NCBI RefSeq assembly: GCF_000217795.1
Contig: NC_015681.1
Location: forward strand, 124,001-188,000
Length of the DNA: 64,000 nt
Origin: Thermodesulfatator indicus DSM 15286
GTDB lineage: Bacteria > Desulfobacterota > Thermodesulfobacteria > Thermodesulfobacteriales > Thermodesulfatatoraceae
Reading direction: 5' to 3'
Numbering within the stretch: the stretch's first letter is position 1; each line of letters opens with the position of its first letter. The notes below the pieces were generated by a model, which made no database searches, was not told the origin of the DNA, and saw only the letters and a program-made list of their open reading frames with translations. Positions 1-8,204 of the stretch are shown here, one piece after another. Made by a program: the position numbers and the translations under genes.

Positions 1-805
1 AACCCACCCTCGTTGGTACGTTTACATTGAAAAGGAATTCCTGAAGGGCTTGTTTTACCTCGCGGTAAGAAAGATTATCGTAGCGCACAAAAGGAGCCAA
101 CAAGGTATCAAAATTAGAAAAGGCCTGAGCGCCAGCAGCTTCTCCTTGAAGGGTATAGAAAAAATTGACTATCTGACCAAGGGCGGTACGAAAGTGTTTG
201 GCAGGAGTTGATTCTACTTTGCCTGGCACTCCGCCAAAGCCCCTGAGTAAGAGATCGTAAAGGTCCCATCCTACGCAGTAAGGACCTAGGATACCAAGGT
301 CATGGACATGAAAATCTCCTTCACGATGACCTTCACCAATCTCAGCTGGGTAAAGCTTGGTAAGCCAATAACGGGCAACAACTGAAGAAGAAATGTGAAA
401 ATTAAGCCCCTGAAGGGAATAATTCATATTTGAGTTTTCCTGAACACGCCAGTCTTCCTGGGTGAGATAGTCTTCAATAAGGTTTATGCCGTCAACAATG
501 GCCTTACCAATTTCACGGGCTTGTTTGCGTTTTTCACGGTAGAGGATATAAGCCTTGGCAATATCTCCGTGGCCGTGGGCAATGAGAGTGTCTTCTATTA
601 AATCCTGAATTTGTTCTACGTGCGGAACGTTTCCAAACTTAAAAAAATTGCGGTAAAGCTTTAAAGCTACCTCATCGGCGATTTCTTCTGCTATTTTACG
701 GTCATCTTTACCAACGGCTTTTACCGCTTTAAAAACTGCACTGGCAATACGACGCCTATCAAAAGGCACAAAACTCCCATCACGCTTTCTAACTAAAGGT
801 TCCAT
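1..805 (-). CDS. nrdD: Anaerobic (class III) ribonucleoside-triphosphate reductase, 5' part
   Basis: The gene starts at 805 and runs off the left edge, leaving about 268 N-terminal residues. They open with an ATP-cone allosteric domain (RKRDGSFVPFDRRRI near residue 6). The start of the glycyl-radical reductase core follows, including NMNYSLQGLNFHISSS, GDFHVHDLGILGPYCVGWDL and FNVNVPTR. The family reduces ribonucleoside triphosphates to deoxynucleotides without oxygen, using a glycyl radical installed by NrdG. The radical glycine and the thiols lie outside the window. The ATG is preceded by a GGGGGTAGAG ribosome binding site. A probable NrdR operator lies just upstream. Identity is firm; completeness cannot be judged. 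Confidence 0.93.
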   Translation of the reverse strand, partial: MEPLVRKRDGSFVPFDRRRIASAVFKAVKAVGKDDRKIAEEIADEVALKLYRNFFKFGNVPHVEQIQDLIEDTLIAHGHGDIAKAYILYREKRKQAREIGKAIVDGINLIEDYLTQEDWRVQENSNMNYSLQGLNFHISSSVVARYWLTKLYPAEIGEGHREGDFHVHDLGILGPYCVGWDLYDLLLRGFGGVPGKVESTPAKHFRTALGQIVNFFYTLQGEAAGAQAFSNFDTLLAPFVRYDNLSYREVKQALQEFLFNVNVPTRVG

Positions 806-844
806 CTCTACCCCCTTGTTTTTGTGGAACTAAATGGCAAGCTA

Positions 845-892
845 ACCCATTTTGTTGTGGTTGTCAATTGCTACATACACAACATGTTGTAT
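845..892. promoter_or_regulatory. Putative NrdR operator (two boxes) upstream of nrdD
   Basis: Two 16-bp boxes lie between the nrdD start and 900. The first, ACACAACATGTTGTAT (877-892), has a palindromic core and resembles the known NrdR box. The second, ACCCATTTTGTTGTGG (845-860), is a weaker match. Their centres are 32 bp apart, about three helical turns, which is the spacing known for NrdR box pairs. NrdR represses ribonucleotide reductase genes. The rest of the 311-bp gap (806-1116) holds the terminator listed next and nothing else I can name. Confidence 0.45.
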
Positions 893-1043
893 CAATTGGG
901 CTTTAAACCTTTTACGCTAGCCTGGGTACTTAAGATACATTTTTTAAGTATCACCCTTAAAACAGTCAAAAACTTGTAAAAAAAACAGAAAACAATCTTA
1001 TTTTTACCGAGAAATTTCCCTTTGAGACAGGATTATAGGTTTA

Positions 1044-1070
1044 AAAAATGGCATTGGGGGTCACCCCCAA
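1044..1070 (-). terminator. Probable intrinsic terminator after the znuA-like gene
   Basis: TTGGGGG (1054-1060) and CCCCCAA (1064-1070) form a perfect 7-bp stem with a 3-nt loop. On the minus strand the stem is followed after four bases by a run of six T. This fits transcription termination about 50 bp beyond the end of the metal-binding protein gene at 1117. Confidence 0.6.
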
Positions 1071-1116
1071 GCCCCCGTTATCTTGCTCCCTATACAAACG
1101 CGGTTGTAGGGTTAAT

Positions 1117-2025
1117 TTAGTTCGGGCAAGAACATTCTAATCCGATACACAGATAGCGTAAATTGCGCCACATAAGATCCCAGAAACTAACTTTTTTAGA
1201 TATTTCTTCTTGGGTAAGAATAGCACCTGAGGATAGATAAAAGATTTGGGCTCCGGTTTCATGGGCTATTACTTCGGCAAATTTACGATACCGAGGTTCA
1301 TCATAATAAATAGCTTTTAAGCCTTCTTTTTTCATGATTTTGATAAGCTGATAGAGGGTTTTAGGGGTAGGTTCAGCTTCTGGGGAAAGACCAGCCAAGG
1401 CAACAAAATGCAAGCCGTAATTTTTTTCCCAATAACCAAAGGCCTTGTGACCAGCTAAAGGAACTATTTTTTTAGAACAAGAACTCAAACTTTTCACATA
1501 GGCTTCGTGTAAGGCTTTAAGCTTAGTCTGAGTCTCTTTGGCATTTTTTAAAAAAATATCTTTTTTGGTTGGAAATATTTTTCCAAAAGTTTGGGCTAAT
1601 CTTTCAACAAATTGTATGTCTCTAGGAAAATCAAGCCACACGTGAGGATCTAAACCATAATGGTGGTTATGGTTTCTATGAACGCGTTTCACTTTCTCAG
1701 GTAGCATAAAAATCACGTTTAGATTTTTAGAAGAAAAGCTGCCTAAAAAGTCATCAAGCCAAGGCTCAAGCCCGCCACCTACCGCTACTAAGACCTTGGC
1801 CTTTTTCATCATAAGTACATCTTGCGGCGTAATCTCCCAGGAATGAGGATCTGCCCCGGGAGGAAGTAAGAGCTTTACTTCTATTTCTTGGCCACCAACA
1901 GCTTTGGCCAATTCAGCCAGAGGAAAAATGCTAGCAACTACCAATGGCTTTTCTTGGGCCCTCCCCCATTTAGGAAGAAGCAATAAAAAAGTTAAACAAA
2001 TTATATAAAACCACCGCCGCTTCAT
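1117..2025 (-). CDS. ZnuA-type metal ABC transporter substrate-binding protein
   Basis: This 302-residue exported protein has a signal peptide (MKRRWFYIICLTFLLLL, cleavage near GRAQ). It belongs to the cluster A-I (ZnuA/TroA) binding proteins, which capture Zn2+ or Mn2+ in the periplasm for an ABC importer. The expected ligands are visible: His in ADPHSWE, His in LDPHVWLD, His in AGHKAFGYW, and an acidic residue in YYDEPRY. A short His-rich loop (HRNHNHH, about residues 116-122) precedes the second ligand, as in zinc-specific members. No permease or ATPase gene is adjacent. It lies 44 bp downstream of the thermolyte synthase gene and may be co-transcribed with it. Metal specificity is not settled. 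Confidence 0.88.
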   Translation of the reverse strand: MKRRWFYIICLTFLLLLPKWGRAQEKPLVVASIFPLAELAKAVGGQEIEVKLLLPPGADPHSWEITPQDVLMMKKAKVLVAVGGGLEPWLDDFLGSFSSKNLNVIFMLPEKVKRVHRNHNHHYGLDPHVWLDFPRDIQFVERLAQTFGKIFPTKKDIFLKNAKETQTKLKALHEAYVKSLSSCSKKIVPLAGHKAFGYWEKNYGLHFVALAGLSPEAEPTPKTLYQLIKIMKKEGLKAIYYDEPRYRKFAEVIAHETGAQIFYLSSGAILTQEEISKKVSFWDLMWRNLRYLCIGLECSCPN

Positions 2026-2069
2026 AGCTTTAAAATAGGAAGAGGTAACAAATTTGCAAGTCTAGAAAT

Positions 2070-3362
2070 TTATAGAGCCAGAGAGGCTTCATTTCGTGCC
2101 ACTAAATAAATAGTTAAAAAGACTCTAAAGTTACAAACCAGGGACAGAGTCCAGAAAAGCTCACGCCAAAGGCCCAGAATAACCATTATCATGGTCAAAA
2201 AAACTCTTTCATCTCTTTTTCCTGGAACTTTACTTAAAAAGGGAATATCTTCATAAATATCCCTATAAAAAGCACCTTTATATCTTTCTGCGGTATAACT
2301 CACCATAAAACTTCCAAATATAGCAGCTAAAGCCATGGCCTGATCCGATATAATTGAAGGTTGCCATAAAAGAAAAAGCCCTGCTAGAAAGCAAAAATCA
2401 ACCACTCGGTCAAGCACTGAATCTAGCCAACCTCCAAAGGCACTTTCCTTAAGGCTTACCCTGGCTATCTCTCCATCTATACCATCAAGGGCAGAGCTCA
2501 ATTGATAAAGAATAGCTCCAGCAACCGGACTCCAAAAAAGCAGTAAAGTCGCCAAAAGCCCCAAGGCAGTAGTAAAAATGGTGGCTTGATTAGGGGTTAT
2601 GTGGTTTATTAGCCTGGCACTTACCCAGGTAGAAAGACGACGGTTGATGGTGCGCGATATAAAACCGTCTCCTTTCCCTTTAACTGCCGACTTGAGCAAT
2701 AACTTAGTAGCCTTTCTCAAATCTTCAGGTGTATCTACATCCATCCAAAAGTAACCTGATACAAAACTGCAGCGTATTTTGGCAAACGAAAGTAACTCTG
2801 AAAGCGAAACCTCTGATTTTTGATTAATAAGTTCTTCTACCACCTTAAAAACATCTGGCTCAAGTACAAAAAAACCTGTATCAAAACCAGTATATTCTTT
2901 CAGCTCTTTGCCTAGGCGGATAATACGCCCGTTTTTACAGAGGGCCTTGGTTGCCTCTACATGGTCAATATACAGGCCCTTTTTATCTAGAATGGCTCCT
3001 TTTTTATTTAAAGCTTTGGCGAGAAAGGCTGGCTCATAAATATGGTCGCCCATGGTCAATACAAAGGGTCCGGAAACGTAATCTTTGGCTAAAAAGAACG
3101 AATAGCCGTTTCCTTTTTCAGGGAAGGGGTTTTCCACCAGCACTACATCGAACTGAGGGTTTTCTCTCAGAAATTTCTGGTAAAATACTCGATGTAAATG
3201 GTTTATAACCACGACAAATTTTTTGACTCCATTTCTTTTAAGGAGACATAAATGGCGATAGAGAAGCTCTCGGCCAGCCACTTTGAGAAGCGGTTTAGGA
3301 AAATTTTCTGTATAAGGGCGAAGGCGCGTTCCCAAACCTGCTGCCAGAATTACGGCTTCCAT
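2070..3362 (-). CDS. Bifunctional inositol-1-P cytidylyltransferase / di-myo-inositol-phosphate-phosphate synthase
   Basis: Two enzymes are fused in 430 residues. Residues 1-225 are a nucleotidyltransferase (AVILAAGLGTRLRPYTENF, then TMGDHIYE with the metal-binding Asp, and WMDVDTPEDL). Residues 235-430 are a membrane CDP-alcohol phosphatidyltransferase carrying the full motif D293-x2-D296-G-x2-A-R-x8-G-x3-D314-x3-D318, with several hydrophobic segments. This order matches the fused IPCT/DIPPS described in Archaeoglobus, which makes CDP-inositol and condenses it with inositol-1-phosphate toward di-myo-inositol phosphate, a heat-protecting solute. No inositol-phosphate synthase gene is in the window. 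A related phosphatidylinositol-type enzyme is a less likely alternative. The ribosome binding site CAGGAGGTTAACT fixes the start. Confidence 0.82.
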   Translation of the reverse strand: MEAVILAAGLGTRLRPYTENFPKPLLKVAGRELLYRHLCLLKRNGVKKFVVVINHLHRVFYQKFLRENPQFDVVLVENPFPEKGNGYSFFLAKDYVSGPFVLTMGDHIYEPAFLAKALNKKGAILDKKGLYIDHVEATKALCKNGRIIRLGKELKEYTGFDTGFFVLEPDVFKVVEELINQKSEVSLSELLSFAKIRCSFVSGYFWMDVDTPEDLRKATKLLLKSAVKGKGDGFISRTINRRLSTWVSARLINHITPNQATIFTTALGLLATLLLFWSPVAGAILYQLSSALDGIDGEIARVSLKESAFGGWLDSVLDRVVDFCFLAGLFLLWQPSIISDQAMALAAIFGSFMVSYTAERYKGAFYRDIYEDIPFLSKVPGKRDERVFLTMIMVILGLWRELFWTLSLVCNFRVFLTIYLVARNEASLAL

Positions 3363-3380
3363 AGTTAACCTCCTGAGAAA

Positions 3381-4217
3381 ATGGCTGACGAATTAAATAT
3401 AAGCACTCACCCGAGCGGGCCAATAATTTCTTTTCATCCTTTAGTGAAGGCAGACTATAATTTTTGGGCCTTTTCGGCCATAAATGACGAATTACTTTCA
3501 TATCTTTACCGGGCCAATATAGTTATCTGGCCCCAAGTCTTTCCTTCTCAACTCTACTTTTACGCTTGCCAAAAGGGGTTACGCAGCTTCCCTAATTACG
3601 ATATACGGTTCAAGTTTCCTGGTAAAAGTGGCCAGATGTTGCTTTTTAAGGCCCTTGATCTTCCTTATCCAAACACCATCTTTTTCCCAAAAATTGCGGC
3701 CCTCGGATCCCACCCAAACGCTATTAAGGTTAAAATTTTTTCTTATCCCTTTGTCCTCAAAACTGATGACGAACATGAAGGCCAAGGTGTTTTTCTTATA
3801 GAAAATGAAAGCGCCTGGCAAAGAGCCCTTGCTCGCATAAAACAGCGGGAAAGAGAAGGTAAGTTTGGTTTCCTAATGCAAGAATTTTTGCCTGTCCCCT
3901 ATGACCTGCGCGTGGTGGTGATAGGCCGTGAATTTTTTCCATTCTGGAGGGCACTTGGGCCTAATTTTAAAGCCAATTTAGCCCAGGGGGGCAAGGCTAT
4001 CCCTTGCCCAGATAAGACTCTTGAAAAAAAGGCCCTCGAACTTACCAAAACGCTTTGTTTTAAAACCGACATCAATCTGGCGGCTATTGATTTCCTGATT
4101 CACCCCGAAGACAGCCTACTTTTAAATGAGATAAATTTTGTATTTGGGAGGCGACTATTGGGAAAATCATTCAATAAATTGTTTTTTAAAGCCATAAAGG
4201 ACTTTATTGACTCTTAA
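3381..4217 (+). CDS. RimK-like ATP-grasp ligase
   Basis: This is a 278-residue protein whose C-terminal two thirds is an ATP-grasp fold: a nucleotide-binding Lys in FVLKTDDEHEGQGVF, LMQEFLPVPYDLRVVVIG, a glycine-rich NLAQGGKA, and a metal-binding LLLNEINFVFG. These resemble the RimK/LysX ligases, which join an amino acid or peptide carboxylate to an amine through an acyl phosphate. The N-terminal 80 residues carry no motif I recognise. It is transcribed away from the thermolyte synthase, with only 18 bp between start codons, so each promoter must lie in the other's coding region. No clear ribosome binding site precedes the ATG. Substrate unknown. Confidence 0.75.
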   Translation: MADELNISTHPSGPIISFHPLVKADYNFWAFSAINDELLSYLYRANIVIWPQVFPSQLYFYACQKGLRSFPNYDIRFKFPGKSGQMLLFKALDLPYPNTIFFPKIAALGSHPNAIKVKIFSYPFVLKTDDEHEGQGVFLIENESAWQRALARIKQREREGKFGFLMQEFLPVPYDLRVVVIGREFFPFWRALGPNFKANLAQGGKAIPCPDKTLEKKALELTKTLCFKTDINLAAIDFLIHPEDSLLLNEINFVFGRRLLGKSFNKLFFKAIKDFIDS

Positions 4218-4243
4218 TTCCCGCTTAAACAAATCTGAACTCA

Positions 4244-5284
4244 CTATAAAGCCCTGGGAAGCCAAACTTCTACCCTGGTTCCCTCTCCTTCAACACTGCT
4301 TATCTTAATTTTACCTTTGGCTTCTTTTATCCACTTTTTGATCATGGCCAGCCCCAGGCCTGAACCCTTTTTCTTAGTGCTAAAATAAGGTTCAAAAATT
4401 TTTTGGAGAAGCTCCTTTTTGATCCCTTTACCGTTGTCCTCAACAGAAATAACTACATAGTCACCCTCGTTAAAACTGTTAAGAGATATTTTGCCTGTAC
4501 CAGAAATAGCCTGAATGGCATTTAAAACTAAGTTAAGGATAATTTGTTCAAGTCTCCCTCTATTGATAAAAACCTCGCCAACATAGGGATTTAACAAGAT
4601 TTGAAAGTCTATTTCAGCTGGTACCAGGGCTTTAAGGAGAGATTTCATATCATGAAAAACTTGATTTATGTTAATAAGCTCAGGTTTTTTATTATTTTTG
4701 CCTATATCACAGAATTTTTCTGCTAATTCTGTTATATTTTCAAGAATAGTTCTTACTTTTTGACATTTCCGCTTTAAAAAAAGATTATTTTGGGCGTACA
4801 TCTCTAAAAGCTCTAGCTCACCCAGGGCAGCGGTAAGCATATTTTTTATATCGTGGCTCAAACCAGTAGCCAAAAGGCCAATGGTTTCGTAATAAACTCT
4901 TAGATCTTCAGCTAAAAAAGGATTATCTTTCGGATTTTCCAAAGCCAGGTGCCATAGGGCCTGAACTTTATCGTCTTTTATAACCGGACTCACCATTACA
5001 AAAAATTCTTTATCCAAGGCCTCAGCCTGCATAACAGCCCAACAAGTCTTTTTGGTTTCTAGAGCTTTTAGGGCCGGGCAATTTGACGGGGGATTTTTAC
5101 GACGGTGTATCAATTCATAGCAAATAAGTTTTTCTTTCTCACCAACAAGTTCTCGTAAAGCATTATTACCCCAGAGAATCCCAAACTCCGGTGAAAGGAG
5201 AAAAAATAGCTCCGGGATATGAGACAACAATTTTAGTACTTTCTCGTCGTCCATCCTCTTTATTTTCGACACGTAAAAAGACAA
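4244..5284 (-). CDS. PAS-like sensor histidine kinase
   Basis: The protein is 346 residues and cytosolic, with no membrane segment. Residues 15-115 look like a PAS domain containing CYELIHRRKNPPSNCP, with Cys55 and Cys69; similar cysteine-bearing PAS domains are common in kinases of sulfate reducers and could sense redox or a metal. The dimerisation domain has the phospho-acceptor His144 in LSHDIKNML. The ATPase domain shows the N box (LNLVLNAIQA), VEDNGKGI and GSGLGLAMIKK. No response regulator is adjacent. It follows fabD with a 2-bp gap, so it is probably co-transcribed. The start used is TTG; an ATG at 5254 is an alternative. Confidence 0.85.
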   Translation of the reverse strand: MSFYVSKIKRMDDEKVLKLLSHIPELFFLLSPEFGILWGNNALRELVGEKEKLICYELIHRRKNPPSNCPALKALETKKTCWAVMQAEALDKEFFVMVSPVIKDDKVQALWHLALENPKDNPFLAEDLRVYYETIGLLATGLSHDIKNMLTAALGELELLEMYAQNNLFLKRKCQKVRTILENITELAEKFCDIGKNNKKPELININQVFHDMKSLLKALVPAEIDFQILLNPYVGEVFINRGRLEQIILNLVLNAIQAISGTGKISLNSFNEGDYVVISVEDNGKGIKKELLQKIFEPYFSTKKKGSGLGLAMIKKWIKEAKGKIKISSVEGEGTRVEVWLPRAL

Positions 5285-5286
5285 AC

Positions 5287-6198
5287 TTAAAAATTTTCCT
5301 CGGCGGGATTTTCCACGTTTCGAAGAGAAATTTTTTCTACAGGTAGAATCTTTTTAACCAGACCAGTTAAAACCGTTTTAGGGCCAACTTCTATAAAATC
5401 CCGTCCGCCCGCGGCAAAAATATTTTCTATCTCCTCCACCCAACGAACCGGGCTTTCAATTTGTTCGCCCATTAATTTTTTAATCTCATTTGGATCCTCT
5501 TCAGCTCTAGCTGAAACATTTGAGAAAAATATCTTTTGGGGCGAATGAAAAGGAATTTCTTTTAAAAAGGTCTTAAAGTCTTCAGCAGCTTGAGCCATAA
5601 GCGGGCTGTGGTAAGCCCCGCTTACTTTTAGTTTTACCACCCTTGCTCCGGCTTCCTTGGCAAGGCCTGCAGCGTAAGAAGTAGCTTCTTTTTCCCCAGT
5701 AATAACAATTTGAACCGGTGTGTTGTGGTTAGCAAGGGCCACTATCCCTTTTTCTCGGGCTTTTAAAAGGATTTCTTCGAGTTTTTGACGAGAAAGCCCT
5801 ATAACCGCATACATCTCACCAGGCCTTCTCTGAGCCTCGCGTTCCATTAACTCTCCGCGCTTCAAAACTAAGCGAAAAACATCTTCTAAAGAAACAATCC
5901 CTGCGCTGTAAAGGGCACTATATTCTCCAAGGCTGTGCCCACAAACAATTTCTGGTTCAAAATTTTGGGCTTTAAGTGCCTCATAGATAGCCAAATTAAC
6001 AGCCGTAAGAGCAGGTTGCAGGTTAAAAGTACGCGTAAGCTCTTCCATTGGGCCTTCAAAGCAGAGTTTTTTAATGGGAAGACCTGTTACCTTTTCAGCT
6101 ACCTCAAAAACGCGTTTGGCTTCAGAAAAATTGTCATAAGCAGCTTTTCCCATGCCAACGTATTGTGACCCCTGGCCTGGAAACATAAAAACTCGCAT
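5287..6198 (-). CDS. fabD: Malonyl-CoA:ACP transacylase
   Basis: FabD loads malonyl groups from CoA onto acyl carrier protein for fatty acid synthesis. At 303 residues it has the usual length. It shows the N-terminal MFPGQGSQYVGMG, the nucleophile elbow GHSLGEYSAL with the catalytic Ser, the conserved His in SGAYHSPLM, and the C-terminal EVGPKTVLTGLVKK. It begins 3 bp after the GcvH-like gene and ends 2 bp before the histidine kinase. Other fatty acid synthesis genes are not nearby, so the gene lies outside the usual fab cluster. Confidence 0.96.
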   Translation of the reverse strand: MRVFMFPGQGSQYVGMGKAAYDNFSEAKRVFEVAEKVTGLPIKKLCFEGPMEELTRTFNLQPALTAVNLAIYEALKAQNFEPEIVCGHSLGEYSALYSAGIVSLEDVFRLVLKRGELMEREAQRRPGEMYAVIGLSRQKLEEILLKAREKGIVALANHNTPVQIVITGEKEATSYAAGLAKEAGARVVKLKVSGAYHSPLMAQAAEDFKTFLKEIPFHSPQKIFFSNVSARAEEDPNEIKKLMGEQIESPVRWVEEIENIFAAGGRDFIEVGPKTVLTGLVKKILPVEKISLRNVENPAEENF

Positions 6199-6201
6199 GC
6201 C

Positions 6202-6633
6202 CTACTCCTCTTCTTCAAAATCAAAAGGTTCTTCGTCAATAAGAATTTCTTCTCCAGCTGTAACTTCTTCGTACTCGTCAGCTGTAAGAAGATCTTCAAG
6301 TTCATCAGGGTCTGAAAGTTTTACTTTAAGGATCCAGCCCTCTTCGTACGGATCTTCGTTGATTAAATCAGGCGAATCAAGAAGATCTTCGTTAATTTCT
6401 ACTACGTCTCCACTTACAGGAGCCACCAGATCAAAGACCCCTTGTGCTGATTCAATGCTTCCAAAAACTTCGTCTTTGATGAGCTCGTCTCCTTCGTCAG
6501 GTAGTTCAAGGTCAATAATCTCGCCAAGTTTTAGCTGGCCAAAATCAGTAAGCCCAACAAGCACGGAGCCACGTCCTTTCTTTTTAACCCAGAGATGATT
6601 TTCTGAATAAAGCCTGTCCTGAGGGATCTCCAT
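6202..6633 (-). CDS. GcvH-like protein lacking the lipoyl lysine
   Basis: This 143-residue protein aligns along its length with glycine cleavage H protein: YSENHLWVKKKGRGSVLVGL, DFGQLKLGEIIDLELPDEGD, APVSGDVVEINEDLLDSPDL and NEDPYEEGWILKVK. The normally lipoylated lysine of ESVKAAS is replaced: the sequence reads ESAQGVF, with Gln64 from codon CAA. It therefore should not carry lipoate in the usual way. The C terminus is very acidic (DEEPFDFEEEE). The ATG at 6633 has GGGAGGTG six bases upstream; a GTG at 6642 is less likely. It sits 3 bp before fabD with no glycine cleavage genes nearby. The role is unknown; a structural or regulatory H-protein paralog is the simplest reading. Confidence 0.85.
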   Translation of the reverse strand: MEIPQDRLYSENHLWVKKKGRGSVLVGLTDFGQLKLGEIIDLELPDEGDELIKDEVFGSIESAQGVFDLVAPVSGDVVEINEDLLDSPDLINEDPYEEGWILKVKLSDPDELEDLLTADEYEEVTAGEEILIDEEPFDFEEEE

Positions 6634-6662
6634 AAAATTCACCTCCCTAATAATTAGCTATC

Positions 6663-6675
6663 TCCGATTATCGGA
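6663..6675. promoter_or_regulatory. Palindrome upstream of the GcvH-like/fabD operon
   Basis: TCCGATTATCGGA is a perfect inverted repeat with a single central base, about 30 bp upstream of the GcvH-like start and within the moaA-gcvH intergenic gap. It could be an operator. No convincing -35/-10 pair can be assigned beside it. Confidence 0.3.
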
Positions 6676-6711
6676 ATAAATCGATTTTGGCAAGAGTGTT
6701 TAAAAATAAAA

Positions 6712-7683
6712 TTAACCTCCTATACTTCGCATAAGCCTTTTAGGAGATGTGTCAAGAGATCTCTGGGACGGCTTTCTTTGAATAGCCTTTAAAAAGGCTT
6801 CTTTAAGAGCCTCTTGAGGATTCTTTTGGTTTAAAAATGGTCTCAAGTCGATTTCTTCGTCAGAAAAGAGACAGAGACGCAAACGACCTTCAGGGGTTAA
6901 ACGCAAGCGATTACACTTATGACAAAAATGATTACTTATAGCTGAAATAAAACCTACACTGCCTTTAGCGCCAGGGAGAGTAAATACTTTAGCTGGACCT
7001 GCCCCTATTTTAGAGGCCGGGTGCAGCTCACCAAATACTTCTTTAAGCCTTTTTTCTATTTCTGAAACAGGCATAAAAAGATCTTCTTCCCACGGTGCCC
7101 CTGAGCCAATGGGCATAAATTCTATAAACCTGACTTCAAGAGGCTCTTTAAGGGTCAAACGGGCCATTTCAATGGCTTCGTCATCGTTTAGCCCCCGCAT
7201 AACCACCATGTTGATTTTCACCGGGGAAAAACCTACTTCTAAAGCCTTTTCGATTCCCGCCAAAACTTGGTTTAAAGCGTCTATCCCGCAAATTTCTTTG
7301 TACTTTTGAGGAGTAATGGCGTCTAAGCTTATATTAACCCGTTTAAGACCTGCCTTTTTAAGGTCTAAGGCCATAGAGGCAAATAGGATACCGTTTGTGG
7401 TTAAGGCCAGATCTTCAAGACCTGGAATTTGGGCCAGCGCCGCTACAAATGAAACTAAGTCCTTGCGTACTAAGGGTTCTCCACCGGTAAGACGTACCCT
7501 TTTGACCCCTAAAGATACCGCTACCTTAATAATTTGATAAAGTTCCTCGTAAGAAAGAATCTTTTCCGGGGGTAGTTTGGCAAAGGAATCTTTACTTGAA
7601 CAATAAAAACAGCGTAAATTACAGCGGTCTGTAACGGAAACGCGAAGATAAGTTATTTTTCGGCCATAAGAATCTATAAGCAT
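6712..7683 (-). CDS. moaA: GTP 3',8-cyclase (molybdenum cofactor synthesis)
   Basis: MoaA is the radical-SAM enzyme that opens molybdopterin synthesis by rearranging GTP. The 323 residues hold the SAM cluster motif (CNLRCFYC, residues 21-28), LTGGEPLVRKDL, the C-terminal second [4Fe-4S] site (CHKCNRL then LRLCLF), and a terminal double glycine typical of functional MoaA. The start overlaps the preceding DUF4416 gene by 10 bp, indicating translational coupling. MoaC acts next in the pathway and is not in the window. Confidence 0.96.
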   Translation of the reverse strand: MLIDSYGRKITYLRVSVTDRCNLRCFYCSSKDSFAKLPPEKILSYEELYQIIKVAVSLGVKRVRLTGGEPLVRKDLVSFVAALAQIPGLEDLALTTNGILFASMALDLKKAGLKRVNISLDAITPQKYKEICGIDALNQVLAGIEKALEVGFSPVKINMVVMRGLNDDEAIEMARLTLKEPLEVRFIEFMPIGSGAPWEEDLFMPVSEIEKRLKEVFGELHPASKIGAGPAKVFTLPGAKGSVGFISAISNHFCHKCNRLRLTPEGRLRLCLFSDEEIDLRPFLNQKNPQEALKEAFLKAIQRKPSQRSLDTSPKRLMRSIGG

Positions 7684-8204
7684 AACTTTAACTTTTCCTG
7701 ATAGCGCTTTCTAGCTTCCCTAAAAAGAGCCCTTACCTCTTCAGAAGCATAATCTGGATAAGTCCAGGGAAGAGACTTGAAATCACCTTTGGTGTAAATC
7801 ATGGTGACCTCACCGTAAACATAATCACCTAAATAAAGGCGGTGTGAAAAATTTTTAAACGTAACCAAGACTAACCTTTCCAACAAAAGATAGCCTGGAT
7901 CGATATTTACCTGGCGTTTATTCCCTTTGCTAAAGAGCTTTTCAAGCTTCCAAGCCAAATGTTTTATAGGGACAATTTTTTCCTGGGGAATAAGCCTTTC
8001 AAAAAAGATAAAACGCCTCACTAAATCTTTTCCAAACTCTTTTTCGTAATAATCAGTCCAGTCAAAAGGGATCAAAGGACTTTTAAAATCTATAGGCCCC
8101 AAATTATCGGTAAGTTTTTGGCTCACTTTCTCTATAATGCTTTCATCTCGAGCAAATATACTAAAAAATAACTGCGCTGGAGCAGGTTTTTGAGGTTCAC
8201 TCAT
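7674..8204 (-). CDS. DUF4416 family protein
   Basis: This 176-residue soluble protein matches my recollection of the DUF4416 family, found mainly in sulfate-reducing and related bacteria and without an assigned function. Conserved-looking stretches include PFDWTDYYEKEFG, FFERLIPQEKIVPIKHLAWKLE, NIDPGYLLLERLVL and RIYLGDYVYGEVT-like sequence near residue 122. No catalytic motif is evident. It overlaps both neighbours (8 bp with the zinc protein, 10 bp with moaA), so all three are probably made together. Confidence 0.75.
   Translation of the reverse strand: MSEPQKPAPAQLFFSIFARDESIIEKVSQKLTDNLGPIDFKSPLIPFDWTDYYEKEFGKDLVRRFIFFERLIPQEKIVPIKHLAWKLEKLFSKGNKRQVNIDPGYLLLERLVLVTFKNFSHRLYLGDYVYGEVTMIYTKGDFKSLPWTYPDYASEEVRALFREARKRYQEKLKLCL

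Noticed and set aside
6152-6598. A serine-rich open frame on the plus strand
   Set aside because: It is opposite the GcvH-like gene; the Ser/Thr richness simply reflects the acidic codons of the real gene read backwards.
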